In this document: positions 8,537 to 15,684 of the stretch, piece by piece
How the letters are laid out: every line of letters begins with the position of its first letter
How positions within the stretch are numbered: the stretch's first letter is position 1
Source of the DNA: Paenibacillus sp. FSL M7-0420
GTDB lineage: Bacteria > Bacillota > Bacilli > Paenibacillales > Paenibacillaceae
Length of the DNA: 64,000 bases
NCBI RefSeq assembly: GCF_038002345.1
Contig: NZ_JBBOCJ010000001.1
Coordinates: 3,224,001-3,288,000 of the forward strand
Direction: 5' to 3'
The notes under the pieces: generated by a model
Told to the model about the DNA's origin: nothing
The model's database searches: none
What the model saw: only the letters and a program-made list of their open reading frames with translations
Translations under genes and position numbers: made by a program

Positions 8537-8947
8537 CTAATTAAGATTTAATAAATTTCTAAGTTCTGTTTCAGATTGAACGCCTTCTTTTTTGGCAATT
8601 TCTTCACCATTTTCGTAGATTACTATTGTAGGTGTTAATGAGATATTTTGTTCTTTCAAAAAGGACAGATCTCTATTTTGGTTTATATCAAGATTAAGAG
8701 CATAGATTACATTTAAATTGTTTTTAAGCACTTTGTTAACTATGGGTTTGAAGGTTTGACAGGCTCGGCAGGAAGTAGCATAGATATAGATTGAGAAATT
8801 TTCATTTTCACTAATTTTCTTTTGATATTCTGAGAGTGTGATATTTGTATACAACGGTTTATCAGCTCCAATAGAGTGGAATATATTCAGTAATAAAAAA
8901 AATATTGCTGCTACTGAAACTGTTAAGAGAATAAACTTTTTGATCAC
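8537..8947 (-). CDS. bdbA: BdbA-like thioredoxin-fold protein
   Basis: 136-residue membrane-anchored thioredoxin-like protein: N-terminal TM about 4-23, active-site CRAC at 60-63 in YIYATSCRACQTF, and cis-Pro in SLTPTIVIYENGEEI. Its size and position between exporter and glycosyltransferase match B. subtilis BdbA of the sublancin operon. Its stop-start region overlaps the exporter gene by 4 nt (ATGA), which implies translational coupling. The likely role is thiol-disulfide handling of the exported five-cysteine peptide, either oxidation or isomerisation. Confidence 0.8.
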   Translation of the reverse strand: MIKKFILLTVSVAAIFFLLLNIFHSIGADKPLYTNITLSEYQKKISENENFSIYIYATSCRACQTFKPIVNKVLKNNLNVIYALNLDINQNRDLSFLKEQNISLTPTIVIYENGEEIAKKEGVQSETELRNLLNLN

Positions 8948-11049
8948 ACTAGAACCTCCTCACGGTTCTTTATTAACTCATTTTGATCAAGGTCAAAGAT
9001 TTTATCAATATAAGGGATATCCTCAGGTTTATGAGTAATATATAATCTTGTAAGCTGTATATTTTGTAGATTATTATAGATTATACGGCACTTCTCCACA
9101 TCAACATTACTCATAATTTCATCACAAATTAAAACTTCAGGTTTATTAAGAAGAGCACGTGCCAATGAGAGCCTTTGCTTTTGTCCTAATGAAAAATTGC
9201 TCCCGCTCTCTAATACAGTATAGCCAAGTTGCCCAGGCATCAGCTGAATTTCTTCCCAGATACAGGCAGTTTCACAAGCGATTATAAGCTCTTTTTCCGT
9301 AAAATCGGTACCCATACATAAATTCTCCTGTAAGCTTCCAGCAAAAAAGAAAGGGTTTTGTGACAGATAAATGATTTTCTGACGGACAGAATATATATCT
9401 AGTGTATTGATATCCGTTTGGTTTATCATTAATTTGCCTTCGTTTGAATCCAGAATGCGAACCAACAGTTTGGCCAATGTAGTTTTACCCGAACCACTCT
9501 GTCCAACAATTGCGATACAATCATTACGTGATATCACGAGAGACAAATTCTCCAGGACCTTTCTGTTGGTATAGGAGTAGGAAAGCTTATCAAAAATAAT
9601 TGAATCAATTCTGTAGATGATTCCAGGGACGCTGTTTTTAGGGGTGGGATAATCCAAATATTCGTAATATCGGTTAATGGCAACATAAGATTTAATTATG
9701 TCAGGCTGAGCATTTACCAATCGTTCTACCGAAAGAATGAAGTAGCTGGCCAGTGCCGTAAAAGTCATTAATTGTCCAATGCTGGACTGATCATTAATAA
9801 TCTGTTTGATGCCGGCCCATAACACAATCAAGCTAAAAAGTGATTGGATAGTTCGAGTGAGTGAAATGTTGATATTGGAAAGCAGGCTAAATAGAAAATT
9901 CCGCTTAAGAACTCCCTTAAATTTATTAATTAGATTCCGATGAACATAAGATTGTTTATTAAGCCCATGAATGGATTCCATGCCTTCAAGTACCTGGATC
10001 ATATGACTGGTCAAATAAGACTGATCTTCTATACTTTTTTTGCTTGATTTATGCAATTGATTAAAGAACAAGCTGTTGATGCACAGATATATTAGTACTG
10101 GCGAGAGCGATATTATAAACAGCTGCTGATTTTCCTTAAACAAGATAAAAGAGGTTATACAGATAGTCATAAAGTCAATGACACTAAGTATTAAAGTGTT
10201 GCTGATCAAATTTCTAACATTAGAAATATCGTAAAAACGTGCCAAAGTATCTCCATTTTCTCTGCTATAAAAAAAATTCAAGGGAAAGTTTAGTATTTTT
10301 GTTAAAAACTGATTAGCTAAACGATCATCAATTTTTCTACTAAGCATGGAGATGAACATTCCTCTTAAAAATTCAAACAAACCCTTAGCGAGAATAATTA
10401 AAAAGAAAGTTCCTATGATCTGGTTCAATAAATCTTCATTTTTTTCAGGAACAACAAAATCAAATGCCGCCCGGTAAATATAGGAAAATACTACAGCAGA
10501 TATAGCAGCAGCTAAAGCAAAAAAAGCAGAGAGAAGAAGGTATTTTAGGTTATGCTTGCAAATCCGATATATTTTATGACTCGCACTATTTTTTTTCTTT
10601 TGCATGGGTAAGATTAATGAATTGTTTGATAAAGGATTTGCCAGGATTATTACTCCAGTAAAGGTAGAAAAAAAATCATCGAAGCGCAATAGACATAGTT
10701 TTTCCTTTTGCGGGTCACTAACGATCAATTTATCGTTCTTTAGACCATAAAGAACGATATAGTGTTCAAGACCGGCAACGAATGTATGCGCAATGCACGG
10801 GTATACAACTTTTCGAAGTGAGTCTAAATTCAGTTGTTTTAATCGGACTAGTTTTGCCTCAAATCCGAGGTTTTGTAATGAAAGGATCATATTGCTTGAC
10901 CTTGTTCCCGTTGTATCTGTTTTCAGTAAATCTCTAAGATATTGATAATTAAGATATTTATCATAGAAATTTAATAGGCTCATAATACATGCTGCGCCGC
11001 AATCTGAGGAGTCATGTTGTTTTGTATGAATATAAATATTTTTAAGCAT
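8944..11049 (-). CDS. sunT: SunT-like bacteriocin exporter with C39 leader peptidase
   Basis: 701-residue peptidase-containing ABC transporter that cuts double-glycine-type leaders and exports the peptide. The C39 domain has Cys17 (DSSDCGAAC, with Gln11 and Asp16), His96 (LEHYIVL) and Asp112 (VSDP). Six TM helices span about 165-440. The ATPase has Walker A GQSGSGKTT at 516, signature FSLGQ at 619-623, Walker B VLICDE at 639-644 and H-loop His673. All catalytic residues are present. The length is close to B. subtilis SunT (about 705). It lies 55 nt after the precursor, separated by a strong hairpin, and overlaps bdbA by 4 nt. Confidence 0.9.
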   Translation of the reverse strand: MLKNIYIHTKQHDSSDCGAACIMSLLNFYDKYLNYQYLRDLLKTDTTGTRSSNMILSLQNLGFEAKLVRLKQLNLDSLRKVVYPCIAHTFVAGLEHYIVLYGLKNDKLIVSDPQKEKLCLLRFDDFFSTFTGVIILANPLSNNSLILPMQKKKNSASHKIYRICKHNLKYLLLSAFFALAAAISAVVFSYIYRAAFDFVVPEKNEDLLNQIIGTFFLIILAKGLFEFLRGMFISMLSRKIDDRLANQFLTKILNFPLNFFYSRENGDTLARFYDISNVRNLISNTLILSVIDFMTICITSFILFKENQQLFIISLSPVLIYLCINSLFFNQLHKSSKKSIEDQSYLTSHMIQVLEGMESIHGLNKQSYVHRNLINKFKGVLKRNFLFSLLSNINISLTRTIQSLFSLIVLWAGIKQIINDQSSIGQLMTFTALASYFILSVERLVNAQPDIIKSYVAINRYYEYLDYPTPKNSVPGIIYRIDSIIFDKLSYSYTNRKVLENLSLVISRNDCIAIVGQSGSGKTTLAKLLVRILDSNEGKLMINQTDINTLDIYSVRQKIIYLSQNPFFFAGSLQENLCMGTDFTEKELIIACETACIWEEIQLMPGQLGYTVLESGSNFSLGQKQRLSLARALLNKPEVLICDEIMSNVDVEKCRIIYNNLQNIQLTRLYITHKPEDIPYIDKIFDLDQNELIKNREEVLV

Positions 11050-11070
11050 CCTATGTTTCCCCCTAGAGAT

Positions 11071-11092
11071 AAAGGCCCCGAAAGGGGCCTTT
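11071..11092 (-). terminator. Intercistronic hairpin after the glycocin precursor
   Basis: Perfect 9-bp GC-rich stem AAAGGCCCC / GGGGCCTTT with a 4-nt loop in the 55-nt gap between precursor and exporter. On the minus strand only three Ts follow. I read it as a partial terminator or RNA-stabilising stem that makes precursor mRNA more abundant than exporter mRNA, an arrangement common in bacteriocin operons. Confidence 0.75.
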
Positions 11093-11104
11093 TATAACCA
11101 ATAC

Positions 11105-11275
11105 TTAAGAACAGCCTTGATAAAAGAGTACGCAAGGACTTGTACAACCTTGTGGGTAAATGAGGCACATAGACCATAAGTAAGCGCATTCCGCAGCGCT
11201 AAAGCCAGCACCATTTAAATCAAATTCTTCTGCATTAAGCTCTTCAAAAATATCTGAAATCGAGGTTTTATTCAT
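11105..11275 (-). CDS. Glycocin (sublancin-like) precursor peptide
   Basis: 56-residue prepeptide from the ATG at 11275, preceded by AAAGGAG at 9-nt spacing; the frame is open further upstream to 11329 but without a ribosome site. The leader is residues 1-23: acidic, amphipathic, ending DLNGA, a double-glycine-type C39 site. The predicted 33-residue core starts GFSAAECAYLWSMC and has cysteines at 7, 14, 21, 25 and 32. Sublancin has Cys 7, 14, 22, 29 and 36, and its start GLGKAQCAALWLQC is clearly related. Both CX6C helices keep their spacing; the inter-helix loop is shorter (10 instead of 14 residues). By analogy the disulfides are Cys7-Cys32 and Cys14-Cys25, with Cys21 S-glycosylated. Maturation enzymes follow directly. 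Confidence 0.88.
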   Translation of the reverse strand: MNKTSISDIFEELNAEEFDLNGAGFSAAECAYLWSMCLIYPQGCTSPCVLFYQGCS

Positions 11276-11317
11276 TTTCTTTTCTCCTTTAGTATATTTT
11301 TTCCATGGAATATTGTC

Positions 11318-11346
11318 ATAATAGTCCAACCCTACATAATGCGCAA
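11318..11346 (-). promoter_or_regulatory. Putative promoter of the glycocin operon
   Basis: On the minus strand TTGCGC (11346-11341), 17-bp spacer, TATTAT (11323-11318). It predicts a leader of about 36 nt before the precursor start at 11275. The -35 is weak and the -10 good. The rest of the 11350-11530 stretch is AT-rich with no gene I can support. Confidence 0.5.
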
Positions 11347-11550
11347 TATTTTTAATTAAAAGTAATATTAAGTAATATAAATGAATTTAATGTAACTATA
11401 TAACTGTAAAGTAATCACATGGAGTATAAGAAAGTGTTTATAACGGTTATAAATATTGAGGTTTTTAGAGTGTGTAAATAATTTATATTGGTTTAGAATA
11501 ATCTTGAAATATAGATTTTCGGGGCAGAACTTGACTTTTTCAAAAACCCA

Positions 11551-11580
11551 TTGACGGGAATACAAGGTATGCTTTATGAT
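11551..11580 (+). promoter_or_regulatory. Sigma-A-type promoter of the glcT-ptsG operon
   Basis: TTGACG (11551-11556), 18-bp spacer, TATGAT (11575-11580). Transcription would start near 11587, giving a leader of about 135 nt that contains the antiterminator and terminator hairpins. Confidence 0.65.
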
Positions 11581-11609
11581 GGGTTCATAAATGATCATTT
11601 ATATGCAGT

Positions 11610-11637
11610 GGCGTGTTACCTTAACAGGGCATGAGCC
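11610..11637 (+). promoter_or_regulatory. RAT (ribonucleic antiterminator) for GlcT
   Basis: 28-nt imperfect hairpin with 5' half GGCGTGTTACC and 3' half CAGGGCATGAGCC. It closely resembles the B. subtilis ptsG RAT as I recall it (GTGTTAC ... CAGGCATGAG). Its last five bases overlap the left arm of the downstream terminator, so the two structures exclude each other. GlcT binding should stabilise it. Confidence 0.8.
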
Positions 11638-11681
11638 AAGATTCGTACTCAATACTTTGAGTCCAGTCTTGGCTCTTTTTT
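11633..11681 (+). terminator. Leader terminator controlled by GlcT antitermination
   Basis: Stem GAGCCAAGA (11633-11641) / TCTTGGCTC (11667-11675) followed by a run of Ts (11674-11681). It lies upstream of glcT, so glcT itself is inside the regulated transcript. Confidence 0.85.
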
Positions 11682-11720
11682 GTGCAAAAAATCAGGCAAT
11701 GGGCGGAAAGGAGGGGGAAC

Positions 11721-12587
11721 TTGGCGAGGGACACTGAACAATTTCAGGTGCTGCGGGTGATTGGGAATAATGTCGTAATGGTAGAGGGCGGCAAGAAGAG
11801 CAAGGAATATGTAATTATCGGCAAGGGCATCGGGTTTGCGCTTAAGGATACGGGTGTTATTGATTCGGATGATCCCCGGATTGAGAAGCTGTTTCGGCTG
11901 GAGGACCGGGAGGAATGGAGTCAGTATCAGATTCTGCTGGAGGACATTGATCCCAAGGTCATGAGGATTACGGATGAGATTATCTCTGATATCGCCCGTG
12001 AGTTTCCCGGCAAGCTAAACGACAAGATCTATTTGGCGCTCCCCAGCCATATCCAATTCACCATTTTCCGCTTGCGCAGCGGGATGGACATTGTGAATCC
12101 ATTCCTGGAGGAGACCCGGATGACATTCCCCAAGGAATTTGAGATCGCTTCCAAGGCGGCCGGGAAGATCAGCGAAGGCTTTGAAGTGCAGATTCCTGAG
12201 GACGAGGTCGGTTTCCTTACTTACCACGTCTATTCTGCAGTCAGCAATGTGCCGGTGGGCCAGCTTGTGAAGGCCTCCAACATTGTCAGTGAACTGATGG
12301 AGATGATCCGCAGTGAACGCAAGATCCGCTTTGAGCAGGGCAGTATGAATCATGTCCGGCTGATGGTTCACTTGAGATTCTCGATTGAACGGATTCTGCA
12401 GGGTTCGCTCATCGACAATCCTTTTGTGAAGCATATCAAGAAGGAATACAAGGATGAATACAAGCTCGCGCACAGGATGGGCAAAGTCATGCAGGGCAAG
12501 CTCAGTGTAGACGTACCCGAAGAAGAAATCTGCTTTCTGGCTATGCATCTGCACCGGCTGTTCCAGACGATAGAGAAGAATAAATAG
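11721..12587 (+). CDS. glcT: GlcT transcription antiterminator (BglG/SacY family)
   Basis: 288 residues from a TTG at 11721, chosen because AAAGGAGGGGG lies just upstream and it gives the family's usual N-terminus. The co-antiterminator RNA-binding domain (about 1-58) starts FQVLRVIGNNVVMVEGGKKS, followed by two PTS-regulation domains. PRD histidines can be seen in LALPSHIQFT and LTYHVYSA (PRD1) and in MVHLRFSIER and FLAMHLHRLF (PRD2). It should bind the RAT at 11610-11637 when not phosphorylated by EII-Glc, allowing read-through when glucose is present. Placement downstream of its own RAT implies positive autoregulation. Confidence 0.88.
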   Translation: MARDTEQFQVLRVIGNNVVMVEGGKKSKEYVIIGKGIGFALKDTGVIDSDDPRIEKLFRLEDREEWSQYQILLEDIDPKVMRITDEIISDIAREFPGKLNDKIYLALPSHIQFTIFRLRSGMDIVNPFLEETRMTFPKEFEIASKAAGKISEGFEVQIPEDEVGFLTYHVYSAVSNVPVGQLVKASNIVSELMEMIRSERKIRFEQGSMNHVRLMVHLRFSIERILQGSLIDNPFVKHIKKEYKDEYKLAHRMGKVMQGKLSVDVPEEEICFLAMHLHRLFQTIEKNK

Positions 12588-12608
12588 CAGCAGCAAGGAG
12601 TGACTTTT

Positions 12609-13130
12609 ATGTTTTCGAGATGGAAAGCTAAAAAAGAAGAGAAACCTACTGAGGCGGTAATCCGCCTGGAGATATACGCTCCGGTCAGCGGACAGTCCGT
12701 ACCATTAACGGAAGTGCCGGACGAGACCTTTGCTGGCGGGCATATGGGCCAAGGTATTGCCATAGAACCTATAGAGGGACGTTTAACGGCCCCGTTTGAC
12801 GGAAAAATTGCGCATGTGGTTAAAACGAATCACGCTCTAATCCTGGAGCATGCCTCTGGTCTGCAACTGCTGATGCACATCGGAATTGATACGGTCAGCT
12901 TACGGGGCGAAGGCTTCATCAGCCATATTGCCACCGGAGATGAAGTGCAGGCAGGGCAGACGCTGATCGAATTTGATCTGGAGGCAATCCGCGCTGCGGG
13001 TTATCGTATGATCACTCCGGTAATTGTAACGGGCAACGGGGAGGACACCCCGGAAGTGGATTGCCATTACGGCCAGGTTACGGCAGGAACAAGCAGTGTT
13101 CTTACAACAGCAGTAGCTTCACAGCCTTAG
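12609..13130 (+). CDS. PTS glucose-type EIIA component
   Basis: 173 residues from the ATG at 12609 (AAGGAG 8 nt upstream). EIIA-Glc fold with APVSGQSVPLTEVPDETFAG, GQGIAIEP and the phospho-His in LLMHIGIDTV. It relays phosphate from HPr-His to EIIB. B. subtilis PtsG carries EIIA fused at the C-terminus; here the EIIA is a separate gene and the downstream EIICB lacks it, so the two together form the full EIICBA-Glc. It lies 21 nt after glcT. Confidence 0.9.
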   Translation: MFSRWKAKKEEKPTEAVIRLEIYAPVSGQSVPLTEVPDETFAGGHMGQGIAIEPIEGRLTAPFDGKIAHVVKTNHALILEHASGLQLLMHIGIDTVSLRGEGFISHIATGDEVQAGQTLIEFDLEAIRAAGYRMITPVIVTGNGEDTPEVDCHYGQVTAGTSSVLTTAVASQP

Positions 13131-13173
13131 AACATACATGTACTTAAAATGAAACCAGGGGGATGATTTCATT

Positions 13174-14628
13174 ATGTTGGCTTTTCTACAGAAGTTAGGG
13201 AAATCTCTGATGCTTCCAGTCGCAACTTTACCGGCTGCAGCTCTACTGCAGGGACTCGGCCTTCTCGATTACGAAAAGGATTTACATCTGGGTAGCACTA
13301 TCGGCGGATTCTTGAACCAGTATGTCGCTCCATTCTTAAACGCAGGTTCGGGTGCGATTTTCGGCAACTTGGCACTGATCTTTGCCGTGGGGGTTGCAAT
13401 AGGATTTGCCGGTGATGCTGTAGCTGCTTTATCGGCGCTTATTGCGTATATGGTTCTTACAAAAGTATTGTTGATCGTACCGGGAACCTTCAGTTTCATA
13501 GGCGACGATGTAGTGCTGGATATGGGCGTACTTGGGGGGATCTTTGCCGGTGCATGGGCCGCTTTCCTGTACAAAAAGTATCACAATATCAAATTGCCAG
13601 ATTGGCTCGGCTTCTTCGCAGGCAAACGGTTTGTTCCTATTGTTACTGCAGCCTCGACAATGGTATTGGCAGTCTTCATTGGTATGGTCTGGAGCCCGAT
13701 ACAAGATGTTATCAGTGATTTCGGTAACTGGGTAGTAGGCTTGGGTGCCATTGGTGCCTTCGTATTCGGTACGGCGAACCGTCTGCTCGTTCCGATCGGC
13801 CTCCATCATGTTATCAATACCATTGCGTGGTTCCAGTTAGGTGACTTTACCAATGCAGCCGGCGAGGTAGTCCATGGTGACGTTTGGCGTTTCCTGGCCG
13901 GAGATAAAAGTGCAGGGATGTTCACCACCGGTTTCTTCCCGATTATGATGTTCGCTTTGCCTGGTGCGGCGCTTGCTTTCATTCATACCGCAAAACTGGA
14001 GAAGAAAAAGCTGGTAGCCTCCATCTTTATTGGATCTGCAATTGCCTCTATACTTACAGGGATTACCGAACCGCTGGAATTCTCATTTATGTTTTTGGCA
14101 CCGCTACTGTACCTTGTCCATGCGTTATTGACCGGTGTGTCAATGGCTCTGATGTACATCCTGGATGTACGGCTCGGATTCAGCTTCTCTGCAGGTCTGA
14201 TTGACTATCTGACTAACCTTAAGATTTCAACGAACGCATGGGTACTGTTTCCGGTAGGGTTGGCATTCTTCCTACTATATTATGTTTTATTCCGCTTTGT
14301 TATCATCAAGTTCAACCTCAAAACCCCTGGCCGCGAGGATGACAGCGAGGATGAGGTCATTGAACTGTCCAAAGGCGGGGCGACTGTGTCTGATTCTTCC
14401 AGAGCCGCCAAGATTCTGGAGAACATCGGCGGTCCTGCGAACATCCGCAGCATCGATGCCTGTATTACCCGCTTGCGTCTTAACGTAAATGATGACAAAG
14501 CGGTTAAGGACTCCGCGCTCAAGCAACTGGGTGCTTCCGGTGTCATGCGGCTTGGGCAGGGTGCCGTACAGATTGTGTTCGGACCGCAGTCCGAACAGCT
14601 GAAGGATGATATTAAGAAGCTGATGTAG
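13174..14628 (+). CDS. ptsG: PTS glucose transporter EIICB
   Basis: 484-residue membrane permease. The EIIC domain (1 to about 385) has the glucose-family motif GITEPLEFSFMFLAP. After a charged linker (GREDDSEDEVIEL), the C-terminal EIIB domain has the phosphocysteine in IRSIDACITRLRLNVND. It imports and phosphorylates glucose or a related hexose, with phosphate supplied by the EIIA encoded immediately upstream. The 43-nt gap to the EIIA gene has no terminator, so glcT, EIIA and ptsG are one operon ending at the hairpin at 14667. No ptsHI follow, unlike B. subtilis. Confidence 0.92.
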   Translation: MLAFLQKLGKSLMLPVATLPAAALLQGLGLLDYEKDLHLGSTIGGFLNQYVAPFLNAGSGAIFGNLALIFAVGVAIGFAGDAVAALSALIAYMVLTKVLLIVPGTFSFIGDDVVLDMGVLGGIFAGAWAAFLYKKYHNIKLPDWLGFFAGKRFVPIVTAASTMVLAVFIGMVWSPIQDVISDFGNWVVGLGAIGAFVFGTANRLLVPIGLHHVINTIAWFQLGDFTNAAGEVVHGDVWRFLAGDKSAGMFTTGFFPIMMFALPGAALAFIHTAKLEKKKLVASIFIGSAIASILTGITEPLEFSFMFLAPLLYLVHALLTGVSMALMYILDVRLGFSFSAGLIDYLTNLKISTNAWVLFPVGLAFFLLYYVLFRFVIIKFNLKTPGREDDSEDEVIELSKGGATVSDSSRAAKILENIGGPANIRSIDACITRLRLNVNDDKAVKDSALKQLGASGVMRLGQGAVQIVFGPQSEQLKDDIKKLM

Positions 14629-14666
14629 CTTGAAGCTGGTCAGCACAGAAGAATAGCTTTTCCTGG

Positions 14667-14697
14667 CAGGCATCCTTCAGGGGATGTCTGTTTTTTT
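14667..14697 (+). terminator. Terminator of the glcT-ptsG operon
   Basis: Stem CAGGCATCC / GGATGTCTG (14667-14675, 14682-14690) followed by TTTTTTT. Confidence 0.85.
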
Positions 14698-14709
14698 ATG
14701 CGCAGACTA

Positions 14710-14745
14710 TTGCAATATATACAATACCGAGTATAATACTTGGTA
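14710..14745 (+). promoter_or_regulatory. Promoter with overlapping dyad
   Basis: TTGCAA (14710-14715), 16-bp spacer, TATAAT (14732-14737). The -10 is the centre of a near-perfect palindrome, ACCGAGTAT-A-ATACTTGGT (14727-14745), which could be a repressor site. Confidence 0.55.
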
Positions 14746-14769
14746 TAAAGGAAAAAGGAGTCGGTACCT

Positions 14770-15084
14770 TTGTCAATAGATGATTATCTGGATTTGCTGA
14801 ATTACGCCAAGGCAATTAACGATGAACAGTGGCAGGCTGATCTCCTGGAGCAATTGAATAACTATGAAATGCTTGCCGAAGAAAAAAAACAAGTGGATAG
14901 TGTGAGAGCGCTGTGGTCGCGGTTCGACGATATTAACTTATTGCTGATGCAATTATTCGATAAGCTGAGAGAGCAAGAGGATACAACGGATAGCGGTCTG
15001 TGGAGAGAACAGATGTGGGAGCTGAAGATGGAGCGGATTCACGTGGCTAAGCAGCTTCAAGCGCGGTATATCAAGATTAGATAG
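14770..15084 (+). CDS. Small charged helical protein of unknown function
   Basis: 104 residues from a TTG start with AAAAAGGAG 9 nt upstream and a good promoter. Entirely helical in appearance and highly charged (DDYLDLLNYAKAINDEQWQA, MWELKMERIHVAKQLQARYI); no signal peptide, TM segment or cysteine. I recognise no family. It stands alone between ptsG and the Met-rich gene. Confidence 0.65.
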   Translation: MSIDDYLDLLNYAKAINDEQWQADLLEQLNNYEMLAEEKKQVDSVRALWSRFDDINLLLMQLFDKLREQEDTTDSGLWREQMWELKMERIHVAKQLQARYIKIR

Positions 15085-15244
15085 AGGATAGAGAAGAATT
15101 AATCGGAGATATGATTAGGTAGATATAGAGGTAATATAGTTTAACTAAAAAATGGCATGCAGTTAGTCTGCTCAGCCATGACATGCACAATAAAGGTGAA
15201 TTTCGCAGATTCACTCTCAAGGGCTTGCCGTCGTAAACCTGGAC

Positions 15245-15460
15245 TTACTTGGACATTTCCATTCCATTACGCATCATGGTCATACACATGGTCATCATTT
15301 CGTCGCACTGCTGCATTTGAGTCATCATCTTGTCCATATCCATGTTCATCATGCCCATTTCGGTCATGGTTTCCATGCACATCTTCATGTTCTTCATCTT
15401 CGACATCATGTCTTCCATACACATGTTCATCATCAATTCCATACATTTCTGTTCCATCAT
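15245..15460 (-). CDS. Methionine- and cysteine-rich microprotein
   Basis: 71 residues from the ATG at 15460, preceded by AAAGGTGG at 5-nt spacing, which supports translation. The frame is open to a GTG at 15469. Thirty of 71 residues are Met and five are Cys (6, 14, 28, 52, 59), arranged as repeated MxM, MxxM and CM steps such as MNMCMEDMM and MGMMNMDMDKMM. The rest is mostly Lys, Glu, Asp, Thr and Gln. There is no signal peptide. Met-rich motifs of this kind bind Cu(I)/Ag(I) or absorb oxidants in other proteins, and Met-rich proteins also occur in spore coats; nothing in the sequence decides between these. No family recognised. Confidence 0.65.
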   Translation of the reverse strand: MMEQKCMELMMNMCMEDMMSKMKNMKMCMETMTEMGMMNMDMDKMMTQMQQCDEMMTMCMTMMRNGMEMSK

Positions 15461-15588
15461 TAGCTCCACCTTTCAATTTATAATAGTTTACACCTAATAA
15501 ACTACTATATTTTATTGGCAAGATCAACCTTTTAATGGATATACACCAGATATCAGTCCTACCGCGTGCGGGAGGGCTTTTTCTGTGC

Positions 15589-15609
15589 GTCAAAAAATCA
15601 TTTTTTGAC
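15589..15609. repeat. Perfect 21-bp palindromic hairpin
   Basis: GTCAAAAAAT-C-ATTTTTTGAC, between the Met-rich gene and the stalk-domain gene. A second stem-loop just upstream (CCTACCGC GT GCGGGAGG followed by GCTTTTT, about 15556-15582) could end rightward transcription. Function unknown. Confidence 0.5.
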
Positions 15610-15684
15610 TGGTTCTGTTTAAACGCGGGACTGACGGGTTATAAATCTAAAAATCCGTTTGTTTTGCGAAAGGATGGGGTATAG

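Noticed and set aside
11368..11598. 76-codon minus-strand frame upstream of the glycocin precursor, considered as an immunity gene
   Set aside because: No ribosome site, low-complexity AT-rich composition, and it runs through the promoter regions of both flanking operons.
15157..15483. Plus-strand frame and a second minus-strand frame overlapping the Met-rich gene
   Set aside because: The Met-rich frame has the better ribosome site and the other frames only reflect the CAT/ATG-rich DNA; the Met-rich call itself is not certain.
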